Source: an uncultured Myxococcaceae bacterium
Lineage (GTDB): Bacteria > Myxococcota_A > Polyangia > Polyangiales > Ga0077539
Direction: 5' to 3'
DNA length: 64,000 nt
Assembly (NCBI GenBank): GCA_945952225.1
Contig: CAMFHP010000003.1
Span: 1 to 64,000 of the forward strand
Shown piece after piece: positions 1 to 9,900 of this stretch. A model generated the notes under the pieces. That model was not told the DNA's origin. It was given only the letters and a program-made list of their open reading frames with translations, and ran no database searches. Positions within the stretch are counted from its first letter, which is position 1. Each line of letters starts with the position of its first letter. The position numbers and the translations under genes were made by a program.

Positions 1-867
1 GGGTGCGACCGCGGGCTGCGCGGGCGCGAAGGTGGCGATGGCGGGCGGCGCGATGGGGGGCGGCTGCGCGGGCGCGACGGGCGCGGCCGCGGGCTGCGCG
101 AAGGGGTTGAACGCGGGCTGCGGAATGCTGTTGGGCGCAGGGGTGAACTGCGCGACGGGCGCAGGCGGCGCGGGGGGCTGGGCGGGTGCGAAGGTGGCGA
201 TCTGCGCGGGCGCGGCGGGCGGCTGCGCGGGCTGCGCGGCGGGCTGCGCGAAGGGGTTGAACGCGGGCTGCGGGATGTTGCCCTGCGCGGCCTGACCGAA
301 CTGCGCGATGTGGGCCTGCTGCGCGGGTGCACCCATGGGAGGTGCGCCCATGGGAGGTGCGCCTGCGGGGGCCGCGGGCTTGCCGAAGGGGTTGAAGTTC
401 GCGATGGCCGCGCCGATGCCCGCGACGGCGCCTGCGATGCCTGCGGTGGCGCCGGGCGAAGGTCCGCCCGCGGGAGGTGCGCCCATGGGAGGACCGCCCG
501 CGGTGGGCTGCGCGAAGGGGTTGAGTCCCTGAAACGGGCTGCCGCCCACCATGCCGCCGGCGGCGATGGGTTGAAAGCCTCCGGGCTGCGCGGGCGCAGC
601 GCCGAACGAGGGCGCGGGCGCGTGGGCAGGGGGCGCGTAGGGGGCGAAGCCTCCGGGCTGCGTGGCGGGCTGCGCGGGCGCCGACGGAGCCGCTGCGGGG
701 GTGTTGGAGACGCGCACGTTCATGGCGCTCACCCAGGCCTCGCGGCCGTCGTCGAAGCGGACCTTCACGAGCCCCGTGATGGGGTTCACCTCGACCGCCG
801 TGCCCGGTGCGAATCCGCCGCCCAGCCACGAAGCGAGCACGCGGTTGCCGGCTGCCACTCCACTCAT
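1..867 (-). CDS. Pro/Ala-rich low-complexity protein with small N-terminal SH3-like segment (3' end outside window)
   Basis: The reading frame is open from an ATG at 867 to the window edge (289 codons), so the C-terminus is missing. The start is supported by GAGGAGG about 8 nt upstream. Residues 1-52 form a compact segment (AGNRVLASWLGGG, then VEVNPITGLVKVRFDDGREAWV) that looks like a small SH3/Tudor-like beta barrel; that fold is inference. The remainder is Pro/Ala/Gly/Gln-rich with recurring FNPFAQPA and PPMGAPP motifs, a composition like the tail of the TPR protein at 6975-11483. No signal peptide is visible, so it is probably cytoplasmic. No function can be assigned. Confidence 0.75.
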   Translation of the reverse strand, partial: MSGVAAGNRVLASWLGGGFAPGTAVEVNPITGLVKVRFDDGREAWVSAMNVRVSNTPAAAPSAPAQPATQPGGFAPYAPPAHAPAPSFGAAPAQPGGFQPIAAGGMVGGSPFQGLNPFAQPTAGGPPMGAPPAGGPSPGATAGIAGAVAGIGAAIANFNPFGKPAAPAGAPPMGAPPMGAPAQQAHIAQFGQAAQGNIPQPAFNPFAQPAAQPAQPPAAPAQIATFAPAQPPAPPAPVAQFTPAPNSIPQPAFNPFAQPAAAPVAPAQPPPIAPPAIATFAPAQPAVAP

Positions 868-920
868 CGTCGATGCCTCCTCACGGGGCGCCGCCGTTGT
901 CGGGGCGCGCGCGCGGCGCG

Positions 921-948
921 ATCGTACACGAGGGCTTTCGTGTGTGAA
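921..948 (-). promoter_or_regulatory. Probable sigma70 promoter of the Pro/Ala-rich gene
   Basis: On the minus strand a -35 box TTCACA (943-948) and a -10 box TACGAT (921-926) are separated by 16 bp. The start codon lies at 867. The -10 is followed by CGCG, as at many other starts in this window. An inverted repeat ACACGA-6 nt-TCGTGT (926-943) falls in the spacer. Confidence 0.45.
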
Positions 949-977
949 GCGTGGGTGTAGGGTACGCGCCCTCCGCC

Positions 978-3500
978 GTGCCCTCGCTCCCGTCGCTCGT
1001 TCGTGCGCGCGCCGCGCTGCCTGCCGATCCGCCGTCGCTGCGCCGTGATGCGGGGGTCGTGGTGCTCGATGGTCTTCGCGTCGCGGCCCGCGCGGTCGAC
1101 GCGCTGCTGCCCGAGCTCTCGGTGTTCGCGCGCTACGCCTCGCGCCCCGAGGCCGCGACGCTCTCCGTGGGATGGCGCGTGCGCGACGCTTCGAACCAGG
1201 CACCACGCCTCGCGCTCACCGTCGACGCGCAGGGCTACACCCTCACGTGGGGATGGGGCGCGGTGCGTCGCGAAGGTCCATCGCGGGAGCGCCATCTCGC
1301 CGAGGGGATGCGCCGTCGTCGCGCGCTCGGAGACGCCCTCACGTACCGACTCGGCGCGCTGCGGGCCGAGGGGGCGACGCTCCACGCGGCCCACGGCGAC
1401 GACGAGACCTTGAGCGAAGACGAGTGGCTCCGTGTGCCCGCGGGCGAGGTGCGCTTCACGGTGCCCGAGCTCACCGTCGACGAGGGTCCGTTGCGCGCCC
1501 ACCTGCTCGCCGATCGGGCCGCGCGACTCGTGGGATTGGCCGCCGCCCTGGGGGCCGTGCGCGCGGTTCCCTCGCCCTCGCCCGCCGAGGGAATCGACGA
1601 CGTTCGCGCCGCGGTGCGCGCGCTGCGCGGTGACGAGCGCGCGATTGGCGAAGGCGGCGCCCCCTCGGGGCTCGTGCCCATCGGAAGGTCCGTGGTGTAC
1701 GACCCGGTGACCGGGTGGTTCGCGCCGACGGGCATGGCGTCGGTGAAGCCCGCGTCGGCGTCGCGCGTGCGACTGCTGCTCGACCTCGGGGTGGTCCCCT
1801 CGCCCGCGCCGTGGGGCGTGGTGGCGGGGCCGTCGTCGGGACTCCACGCGCGGCTCTCGCGGTGGCTCACGGCGCGCGGGGCCACGTCGGCGCAGCGCGA
1901 TGCGTCGCACCTCGAAGTGCGCGTGGCGGGGGCGCGGGTGCCTCCGTCGGGGGAGCGTCCTGCGCTCGAAACGCTGGTGCGCGCGGCCCTCGAAGACCCG
2001 TCGGGCGATTCGGCCGTGGCCCTCGCGGGGCTCCTCGCGGGCGCGCCGTGGACGTATTCCGACCCTCTCGATCCCGCCTCGGTGGCTTCGAAGGTCGCCG
2101 CGCGCCACGCGCCCGCCGCGGCCCGCGGAGTCTCACGGCTCGTGGAGCGCTCGGTGCTCGCGCGCGACGTGACGGGCGCCCTCGACGACGTGCGGGCGTG
2201 CCTCACGGACCCGTCGATCCGCCCGGTGCTGGCCCTCGCGGTGGAGCGCGCGCTGGGTCACCTCGATGTGCTCCCGCCGGGCGTCTCGCTCGCCGCGGAG
2301 GCGCGCGCGGCGCGGGCGTGGGAGCTGGCCTCGGCCTCACCGCGGGCGGCCACGCTGGAGTCGGTCTCGCGGCGCTTCGTGACGTACGCGCGGGCGGCGG
2401 GGTTGCGCTTCGACCTCGACCTCGTGCGGGCGCTGATGGTGGGCCTCGCGGCGCGTCCCTTCGCGGTGCTCGCGGGCGTGTCGGGCACGGGAAAAACAGC
2501 CGTCGCGGTGCAGCTCGCGCGCTTCATGACCGCGGGCTGCGAGGGGCCCTTCGAAGACCGCGTGGCCGTGGTGCCGGTGCGTCCCGACTGGATCGACTCG
2601 CGGGGTCTGCTGGGCTACCTGCACGCACTCCACGGCGACGGCGCGTACGAGGACACGGCGGCGTTGCGCGTGATGCTCCGCGCGGCGCAGCACCCGACGG
2701 AGCCGCACTTCGTGGTGCTCGACGAGATGAACCTCGCGCGGCCCGAGCACTACCTGGCCGAGCTCCTCTCGGCGATGGAGAGCGGCGCCGCGGTTCCCCT
2801 CCACGGACGCGCCGAGCCTGTGCCCACGACCGATGGCGCGCGGCGTGTTCCGCCGTCGCTGGGCGTGGCGCCGAACCTGTTTCTGCTGGGCACGGTGAAC
2901 CTCGACGAGAGCACGCACCCGCTCAGCGCGAAGGTGCTCGACCGCGCGTGGCTGTGGGAGTTTCCCACCACGCCGCCGAGCGCCCTCCTGCGCGACCGCC
3001 TCGACGAGCGCCGCCTCGCGGTGCCCGCCCACGACGACGAGCGTCGTGCCCTGCTCGAAGCCGCCCACGACGACGACCCCGAGCGCGCCGTGGTGCTCGC
3101 CATGGGACGCGACGGCGTCGGCCAGCGCCTCGATCGACTCTTCGACGCGATGGCCTCACATGGCCGCCCCTTCGGGTTTCGCGTCACCACCGAGGCCCTG
3201 CGCTTCGTGCATCTCTGCGAGCGCGAGGGCATCGAGACCGACGCCGCGTGGCGCCTCGACCGGGCCGTGCTGGGCAAGGTGCTCCCGCGGCTCTCGGGCA
3301 CGCGGCGCGACCTCGAAGGCCTGCTGCGCGCGCTGCTCGCGGTGCTCACGGGCGTCTCCGAGGGGCCTCCGGGCGGCGTGAGCGTGGGCGATGGACGGGT
3401 GACAGGATACGTCTACGAGCCCCTGCACGCGAGCGCCGCGAAGGTGCGCGAGCTGATGGTGCGTGCGGAGCGCGAGCCCTTCGTGAGCTTCACGCGCTGA
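978..3500 (+). CDS. McrB-type AAA+ ATPase without McrC partner
   Basis: About 840 residues. The C-terminal 350 residues are an AAA+ domain of the McrB/AAA_5 kind. Walker A is GVSGTGKT (about 500-507), followed by VRPDWIDSRGLLGYLH, the Walker B-like VVLDEMNLARPEHYLAELLS (about 580) and the sensor NLDESTHPLSAKVLDRAW (about 641). The N-terminal 490 residues resemble nothing I recognise. McrB homologues are GTP/ATP-driven motors that normally work with an McrC nuclease, but none is adjacent. I prefer the GTG at 978 because a TAGGGT -10 (958-963) lies just before it; a GTG at 951 would lie upstream of that promoter. The gene converges on the SWIM gene with 12 bp between the stops. A housekeeping chaperone-like role is as possible as defence. 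Confidence 0.8.
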   Translation: MPSLPSLVRARAALPADPPSLRRDAGVVVLDGLRVAARAVDALLPELSVFARYASRPEAATLSVGWRVRDASNQAPRLALTVDAQGYTLTWGWGAVRREGPSRERHLAEGMRRRRALGDALTYRLGALRAEGATLHAAHGDDETLSEDEWLRVPAGEVRFTVPELTVDEGPLRAHLLADRAARLVGLAAALGAVRAVPSPSPAEGIDDVRAAVRALRGDERAIGEGGAPSGLVPIGRSVVYDPVTGWFAPTGMASVKPASASRVRLLLDLGVVPSPAPWGVVAGPSSGLHARLSRWLTARGATSAQRDASHLEVRVAGARVPPSGERPALETLVRAALEDPSGDSAVALAGLLAGAPWTYSDPLDPASVASKVAARHAPAAARGVSRLVERSVLARDVTGALDDVRACLTDPSIRPVLALAVERALGHLDVLPPGVSLAAEARAARAWELASASPRAATLESVSRRFVTYARAAGLRFDLDLVRALMVGLAARPFAVLAGVSGTGKTAVAVQLARFMTAGCEGPFEDRVAVVPVRPDWIDSRGLLGYLHALHGDGAYEDTAALRVMLRAAQHPTEPHFVVLDEMNLARPEHYLAELLSAMESGAAVPLHGRAEPVPTTDGARRVPPSLGVAPNLFLLGTVNLDESTHPLSAKVLDRAWLWEFPTTPPSALLRDRLDERRLAVPAHDDERRALLEAAHDDDPERAVVLAMGRDGVGQRLDRLFDAMASHGRPFGFRVTTEALRFVHLCEREGIETDAAWRLDRAVLGKVLPRLSGTRRDLEGLLRALLAVLTGVSEGPPGGVSVGDGRVTGYVYEPLHASAAKVRELMVRAEREPFVSFTR

Positions 3501-3512
3501 GCGACGAATGAG

Positions 3513-5297
3513 CTACGCCGCGGGGCGCGCTTCGAGGTGCGCGTCGAGCTCCTGCTGGAGCGCGGGGAGGCCCGCGTGGCGCGCGCGGAGTCCCTGGAGC
3601 CAGCGTTCTCCTTCGACGGCGTCGTCGAGACGGAGGTCGAGCGCGCGGAGGGCCGGAACGAGTCGCGCGGCCTCGCGATAGTGGGCGCGGCTTCGCATGG
3701 CGATGTGTCCTTCGACGAGCGAGCGGAGCACGGCGCGGGCGTCGCGCGGGCGGTCTTCGAGGGCGCGCACGAGCGCGTGGCGTTGCGAGAGTCCCGCGGT
3801 GGGGCGCTGGTGTTCGCCGAGGCACACGCGGAGCATCGCGTCGAGGTCGCCGTCGCGCAGGAGCACGTCGAGGGCGAGGGTGTGTCCGCGGGCTTCGAGC
3901 GCGGCGAGGGCCGCGGCGCGTGCCTCGGGCCAGAGACCGTGCGGAAGGGACGCATCGCGGAGGGCATCCCACGCGGCGAGGTCGGGGCGCGCGAGGAGCT
4001 CGGCGTGGAGTGTCTGTGTGAGCGCGAGGGCGTCACGGCGCGCGTCGGCCCTGCCGCGGAGCCAGGCCGAGAGCCGCGCGCGGTTGGCCTCGGAGGCGCG
4101 CGCGAGGCGGGCCGTGAGATGGGCTTCGACCTCCATCGCGCGGCCGTGGGCGACGAGGGTGGGGGCCACGTCGACGAGCTCGGCGTCGGGCACGAGGGGG
4201 AGCGCTTCGAGGGCCTCGTCGAGACGTGCGTTGCGCGCGAGGTGTCGCACGAGCGCGCCGTGGCGTTGGAGCGCGCGGGCCTGCGCCTCCCAGGCTCCGT
4301 CGTCGGTGAGTCCGTCTTCGAGTTCGAGGAGGCACATCTGCCACGCGCGTCGGGGCCACGCGTCGGCGTCTTCGCATCGGTCGCGCACGAGGGCCGCGAG
4401 GGCGCGTCGCTCGTCGTCGGTGGCGTGGGCCGTGAGCAGCGCGAGGGCGTGGCGTCCGGGCGTGCGGGCGGGGTGCGTGGCCGTGCCCTGCTCGATGTCG
4501 AAGCGGTAGTACGCGAGGAGCGTCGCGGCGAGGGTCTCGCGGTCGCGCGCGTTGCGGCTCTGCGCGAAGGCCTCACCGAGCGCGTCGAGGCACCGGCGGG
4601 CCACGGCGAGGGCGGGCGCGGCGTCGGGACCGAAGCGTCGCCAGCGTCCGACGATGCATCGGGCCACGGCGTCGTGGAGGTGCGCGCGGGCCATGGGGTC
4701 GTCGCTCTCGGGGCGCGCGAGCCCTTCGCGGAGCAGCGCTTCGAGCGCGTCGGCGTGCTCGCCCACGGGGCGCTCGCGGAGGATGACCGAGGCCCGCGCG
4801 CGCCAGTCGTCGGGGGCTTCGGTGGAGGTGATCGCGCGTCCGGGAACGAGCGTGTCGAGCACGGGGTCGAGCTCGGGGCGTCGCTCGCGGAGCGCGCGCA
4901 CGAGGTCGAGGAGCGGGCCGCGTCCGAGGGCGGCGAGGGCGTCGTCGAGGGGCGTGACGGCGACGAAGCGCGCGGGCTCGTGGCGCCACGCGAGGAGCAC
5001 CGCGCCGGTGTGTTTGCACGCGCCCGCTTCGCCCACGGGGCACGAGCACACGGCGTCGAGCACGGTGTCGCCGTCGAGGAGGCAGCGCACGCGGTAGTGC
5101 TCGTCGTGCGATCCCTCGCAGCGGGCGAGGAGCGCGTCGCCCTCGCGGCGCGTGTCGAACACGGCGCCCCAGTCGAGGTAGAGGCGCGCGCGGTCGAGGT
5201 TGCGCGGACCGAGCGCGTCACGGAGCGTGCGGTCGCTCGGGCCGCGGTCGGGGAGGGTGTCGTTCGAGGCGAGTGCGCGGCGGTCGACGGGGTTCAC
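3513..5297 (-). CDS. SWIM zinc-finger protein
   Basis: 594 residues. Near residues 85-105 is the SWIM signature CSCPVGEAGACKH (CxCxnCxH), a zinc-binding module used for DNA or protein contacts. The rest is alpha-helical and Ala/Arg/Leu-rich, with repeat-like helical pairs (LARASEANRARLSAWLRGRADA and similar) suggesting a TPR/HEAT-like scaffold. I chose the GTG at 5297 (reading VNPVDRRALASNDT) because a -10 box TATTTT and a -35 box sit immediately upstream; the longer TTG-initiated form would begin upstream of this promoter. SWIM proteins often accompany AAA+ ATPases in bacteria, and the McrB-like gene lies directly opposite, so a joint role is possible. Confidence 0.8.
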   Translation of the reverse strand: MNPVDRRALASNDTLPDRGPSDRTLRDALGPRNLDRARLYLDWGAVFDTRREGDALLARCEGSHDEHYRVRCLLDGDTVLDAVCSCPVGEAGACKHTGAVLLAWRHEPARFVAVTPLDDALAALGRGPLLDLVRALRERRPELDPVLDTLVPGRAITSTEAPDDWRARASVILRERPVGEHADALEALLREGLARPESDDPMARAHLHDAVARCIVGRWRRFGPDAAPALAVARRCLDALGEAFAQSRNARDRETLAATLLAYYRFDIEQGTATHPARTPGRHALALLTAHATDDERRALAALVRDRCEDADAWPRRAWQMCLLELEDGLTDDGAWEAQARALQRHGALVRHLARNARLDEALEALPLVPDAELVDVAPTLVAHGRAMEVEAHLTARLARASEANRARLSAWLRGRADARRDALALTQTLHAELLARPDLAAWDALRDASLPHGLWPEARAAALAALEARGHTLALDVLLRDGDLDAMLRVCLGEHQRPTAGLSQRHALVRALEDRPRDARAVLRSLVEGHIAMRSRAHYREAARLVPALRALDLRLDDAVEGERWLQGLRARHAGLPALQQELDAHLEARPAA

Positions 5298-5317
5298 GGC
5301 GCGGAGAATGGGCCTTG

Positions 5318-5346
5318 AAAATAGGCTCCGCAACGCGCGGTGTGAC
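5318..5346 (-). promoter_or_regulatory. Promoter of the SWIM gene
   Basis: Minus strand: -35 GTCACA (5341-5346), 17-bp spacer, -10 TATTTT (5318-5323), start codon 20 nt further at 5297. The -35 hexamer overlaps the left arm of the 5342-5385 inverted repeat. Confidence 0.5.
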
Positions 5347-5385
5347 GTAGATTGTCTCTCGGGAATATGTGACGGACTACGTCAC
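5342..5385. repeat. Inverted repeat GTGACGTAG / CTACGTCAC (operator or terminator candidate)
   Basis: GTGACGTAG (5342-5350) and CTACGTCAC (5377-5385) are perfect 9-bp inverted arms separated by 26 nt. An extra direct copy of TGTGACG lies at 5368-5374. The element sits between the stop of the kinase-macro gene (5386) and the start of the SWIM gene (5297) and overlaps the SWIM -35 box. This fits an operator with two half-sites better than a hairpin terminator, because there is no T-run. Confidence 0.5.
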
Positions 5386-6903
5386 TCAGAGCGACGCGAG
5401 CACGTCGGACCAGGTCTCCATCGCGTGCGGGTCGAAGAGCACGACGCGCACGTCGCGGACGTGTTCGGGCGCGAGGGTGCTGAAGGTGCGAACGGCTTCG
5501 AGGAGGAGCTTGGCGCCGAGGGCCATGGGCACGCCGCCGATGCCCGTTCCGAGCGCGGGGAAGGCCACGGACTCGCAGCGCCGCGCCTCGGCTTCGAGCA
5601 GCACGCGGAGGGTGCAGCGCTGGAGGCAGATCGCGTTGTCGATGGCGGCCACGGCGTGGGCGACCCAGTGGGCCTTGAGGTCTCCCGCGGCGGTCCACAC
5701 GACGCCGCCCATGGGCACGGGGCCCTGCTCCATGGCCGCGATTTCGAGCGCGTCGCCGCCCACACGACGGAGCACGGCGGCCACGCCTGCGTCCATCACC
5801 ATGGCGCTGTTGGCGGCGTTGACGATGACGTCGGCCTCCTGCTGCGAGAGGTCGCCGCACACGAGCTCGATGGCCACGTCGCCCGCGCGCGCATGGAGCT
5901 CGTCGCGCACGCGCACCGGCGGCGGCGGCGCGGTCACCACGGCGAGGGCGCGGGCCACGGCGTCGGCGCTCGCGTAGCGCTCGTCGGGACGCTTGCGCAG
6001 CAGCCGCTCGATCACCGCGAAGAGGTAGGCCTCACGGGGATCGCGCGGCGCGGGCGGGGTGTACGGCGCCGTCGCGTGGGCGATGCCGAGCTGCACGGCG
6101 CTGTCGCCCTGAAACGCGGGCGCGTTCGTGGCGAGCATGTGGGCCGTGGCGCCGAGGGCGTAGAGGTCGGTGCGGCGGTCGATGTCGGCCTGGCTCCACT
6201 GCTCGGGGGCCATGAAATGCGGCGTTCCGACGATGCGGTTGTCGCGGCCGTGGCGCGAGCGCGACTCGACGGCGATGCCGAAATCGCCGACGGCGGCCGT
6301 GCCGTTGCCGCAGAGAAAGAGGTTCGCGGGCTTGATGTCACGGTGCACCACGCCGGCCTGATGAATCGCGTGGAGCCCGTGCGCCGCATCGACCACCATG
6401 CGGCACACGGCTTCGACGGGCAGCCTGCGTCCGATGGCGCGCTGCGCCGAGAGGATCTCTTCGAGGTCGATGCCGTCGACGTAGCGCTGCACCACGAAGG
6501 GGATGTCGTCTTGCGTGCCCGCGTCGATGGCGCCGACGACGTGGGGCGAGCTCACGCGCGCGGCGAGACGGGCCTCGCGAAAGATCTGGTCGCCGTCGGT
6601 GAGCTTGAAGGTCTTGATCACGAGCGGCATGCGCAGCACGGGATGGCTCGCGAGAAAGGCCGCGCCCATGCCTCCCTCACCGAGCTTCGAGTGCACGCGG
6701 AGCCCGTGGAAGGTGCTTCCCGGTTCGGGCGCGCCAGGGAGCGGCGCCGACGGCGGCGGAGGCATCGACGGGCGCGCGGCGGCCGCGGCGATGTCGTCGG
6801 GCGAGAGCGCCTCCGTGGCCTGGAGCGGGAGCGATTTCGCGAGGTCGATCGCAGCGATCGCGTCGTCGGTGGGGAGCATCTCGGTCGGCTGTCGCGTGCT
6901 CAT
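5386..6903 (-). CDS. Hanks-type Ser/Thr protein kinase fused to a C-terminal macro domain
   Basis: 505 residues. The kinase domain spans about 65-325, with glycine loop GEGGMGAAF (75-83), Lys97, HRDIKPAN (187-194), DFG (207-209) and APE (232-234), so all catalytic elements are present. After a Pro-rich hinge (326-331) a macro domain spans about 343-490: GDLSQQEADVIVNAANS with the NAAN ligand loop (362-365), GVAAVLRRVGG and the second loop PALGTGIGGVP (449-459). Macro domains bind ADP-ribose or O-acetyl-ADP-ribose; the usual GGG before the first helix is replaced by MDA. No transmembrane segment is visible, so it is cytoplasmic. A TTGACA lies upstream at 6938-6943, with only a weak -10. ADP-ribose-responsive kinase signalling is inference. 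Confidence 0.92.
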   Translation of the reverse strand: MSTRQPTEMLPTDDAIAAIDLAKSLPLQATEALSPDDIAAAAARPSMPPPPSAPLPGAPEPGSTFHGLRVHSKLGEGGMGAAFLASHPVLRMPLVIKTFKLTDGDQIFREARLAARVSSPHVVGAIDAGTQDDIPFVVQRYVDGIDLEEILSAQRAIGRRLPVEAVCRMVVDAAHGLHAIHQAGVVHRDIKPANLFLCGNGTAAVGDFGIAVESRSRHGRDNRIVGTPHFMAPEQWSQADIDRRTDLYALGATAHMLATNAPAFQGDSAVQLGIAHATAPYTPPAPRDPREAYLFAVIERLLRKRPDERYASADAVARALAVVTAPPPPVRVRDELHARAGDVAIELVCGDLSQQEADVIVNAANSAMVMDAGVAAVLRRVGGDALEIAAMEQGPVPMGGVVWTAAGDLKAHWVAHAVAAIDNAICLQRCTLRVLLEAEARRCESVAFPALGTGIGGVPMALGAKLLLEAVRTFSTLAPEHVRDVRVVLFDPHAMETWSDVLASL

Positions 6904-6974
6904 CGGGGCACAAGCGAAAGCGCCCGAGACGCGCGCCTGTCAAGCGCGTGCACGGTGGCGCACGACGTTGCGTG

Positions 6975-9900
6975 TCACACGCGGACGCGCATCGACGCCG
7001 TGGCCTGCTCGAACATCGCGGCCATGACCTTCTGGTACTTCGACGGCGCCGCGACGGGCGCCTGCGGAGGCGGCGGATGCGAGGGCGGCTGCGGCGCGAG
7101 CACGGGCGCAGGCTGCGGTGCGAGCACGGGCGCGGGCTGCGATGCGAGCGGCGCGACGGAGGCGAAGGGATCCCCCGACGACACGAAGGGCGCAGACTGC
7201 GGCGCGGCCACGAAGGCCTGCGCAGGCGGGGCTGCGGCGAAGGGGTCTCCGCCCGCGGCGAAGGGGTCTCCGGCGTGTCCGTCGGGGCGATAGGTGAGCG
7301 GCGGCGCGGGCTGGGCGCTGAAGGCCGGTCCTGCGAGCGGAGGCAGCGGTGCGGGCTGGGCGCTGAAGGCCGGTCCTGCGAGCGGAGGCAACGGTGCGGC
7401 GGGCTGCGTGAAGGGCGCGGGCTGCTGGGTGAAGGGCGCAGGCGCGGGCTGTTGCGTGAAGGGCGCGGGCGCGGGCTGTTGCGTGAAGGGCGCGGGCGCG
7501 GGCTGTTGCGTGAAGGGCGCGGGCGCGGGCTGCTGCGAAGGCGTGGAGGGACCGACGAAGACCGACGACGCGAGCGGCGGAATCGCGGGCGATGCGCCCG
7601 GTGTGAACTGCCGCGTGAAGGGGAGCGAATCGGCCGACGACGACGGAGCGGGCGCCGCAGGAGGCATCACGGGCGCGTTGGGCGCAGCGAGGGGCGGGAG
7701 CGGTGCCGCGAGGGGAGGGAGCGGCGCAGCGAGGGGAGGGAGCGGCGCGGCGCGCGGGGGAAGCGGTCCCGTGAGCGGCGGAAGCGGCGCGGATTGGGGC
7801 TGCGGCGGGAGCGGTCCTGCGAGCGGGGGAATGGGTGCGGACTGCTGCGGCGGGAGCGATCCCGCGAGGGGCGGGAGCGGTGCTGCGAGGGGCGGAATGG
7901 GCGCGGACTGCTGCGGCGGGAGCGGCCCCGCGAGGGGCGGAAGCGGCGCGGGCGCAGCGGGCGGAAGCGGCGCGACGAGCGGTGGCAGCGGCGCAGGCGC
8001 AGCGGGCGGCGCGAGCGGCGGAAGCGCAGCGGGCTGGGCCGCGATCTGCGGCGGAATCACGACGTGCGGCGACGAAGGACGCGGCGGCGGAAGCCCCGTC
8101 AACGGCGGAACGGGCGCGGGCTGGGCGACGGGCTTCGGGGCCTCGGGCGCGGGCGGCGGAGAGACCAGCAGGTCGTCGTCGACGATGATCGAGGGCAGCT
8201 CATCGACGGGCGGTTGGGTCTCGCGCGGAGCGGGCGGAGGCGGTGCGGCGGGCGGTTGCGATGCAGGCACGGCAGGCGGTGTCGGGGTGCGGGGAGGCGG
8301 CTGCGCAGGCGCCACGCTGACACGCGGCGGCGGCGGAACCGAGGGCTTCGGCGGAGTGGGTTCGGGCGCGTCCTTCGCGGCGTCGGGCGGCGCGGTCGGA
8401 GGCGCGTCGTCGTCGAGCGCCGAGAGGTCGACCTCCACGAGGATGCTGTCGTCGGCGAGCTCCTCGGCGTCGTCGTGGGCGTCGGTGTGCGTGTCGTCGT
8501 GCACCGCCACGATGGGCGCGATGGGCGCCGCGGAAACGATGGGCGCGATGGGCGGAATGGGCGCCGTCGGAACGATCGGTGCGACCTCCATCGGAGGCGC
8601 GATGGGCGCCGTGGGAACGATGGGCGCGATGGGCGGCGGCGGTTCGTGGCGCAGCGTCGCGCGCACCGCGCGGAGGGCCGCTGCGAGCGGGCGCGTGGGC
8701 TCCTCGGGCGCGCGTGCCTCGTCGTCGGTCTGGGCCTTCTCGACGGGCGGCGGCGCGGGCGGGAGCGAGTCGCGGGGACGGAGCGCCTGCGTCACCTCGG
8801 AGGCATCGTCGAGCGCTTCGTGTGCTTCGTGTGCTTCGTGCGCTTCGTGTGCTTCGTGTGCTTCGTGCACTTCGTGTGCTTCGTGTGCTTCGTGCACTTC
8901 GTGTGCTTCGTGTGCTTCGTTCGCGGCCTCGATGGGCGCGTGCGCCTCGTCGTCGGCGTGCGCTTCGACGGGGGCCTCGGTGACGTCGCGAGCCTCCTCG
9001 GGCGCGTCGTGGGGTGGTGCCGCCTCGACATGCGCGGGGTACGCGTCGTGTTCCGGAAGGGCGATCGCCGCGGTCTCGTCGTGCGCTTCGAGCGCTTCGT
9101 GCGCTTCATGCGCTTCGTGAGCGGGCTCTGCGGGCGCCACGAGCTCGCGCGTGCGCACCTCGCTCGACTCTTCGATGGCGGGGGCGAGCGCGTCTTCGGG
9201 CGGTGCGCCGGGCGCGGGAGCGTCGAGGGAAGGCTCCAGCGCGTGCGCGTCGATCACCGCGTGCGAGGCCGTGGGTTCGTCGCCGTAGCGCATTCCCTCG
9301 GGCGGCGTGTGGTCGCCGGCCTCGTCGGGCGGAAGGTCGGCGGAGAACACCCCGCTCGTCTCATCGGGGATCGCCACGGGGTACTCGCCCGTGTCGTGTT
9401 CGAGCCCCGCGGCATCGCCCTCGTCGAGGAGCGAAGCGGGCACGGCGTCGTCGAGGAGCGAAGCGGGCACGGCGTCGTCGGGCGGGGCGTTTGCGGCGCC
9501 CTGTGCGAGCGCGTGGAGCGTCGGCTCGTCGGGCAGAAAGGTCAGCGCGCGTCCGGCGAGCGAGCTCGCCTCGGCGTGGAGCCCGAGGTCGCGCGCGAGG
9601 AGCGCCGCGCGTTGGTACAGATCGCCCGCGCGTCGCCCCGCGGCGGTGGGGTGTCCCGCGTGGAGCACCAACACATCCAGCAGCGCGCGCAGCTCGCCCG
9701 ACTGTTCGAGCAGGCGTTCCTCCGCGGCCCAGGCCATCGCCTGCGAGGGATCGACCGTGCGCGCGTTGCGCCACGCTTCGAGCGCGCCCGTGACATTCCC
9801 TGACTGTTCGAGATGGCCCGCGAGCTGGCTCCATCGCATGCCCACGTTCTCGGGCGACGCGCGCTGCACGAGCTCACGGAGCGCCTCTTCGACGCCCGCC

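Noticed and set aside
8814-8921. CRISPR-like repeat array
   Set aside because: Units are contiguous 9-bp repeats without spacers and in frame within a coding sequence.
6948-9803. 951-residue open frame on the plus strand opposite the TPR gene
   Set aside because: Arg/Gly-rich translation typical of the complement of a GC-rich gene; no domain, and the minus strand has clear TPR and repeat structure.
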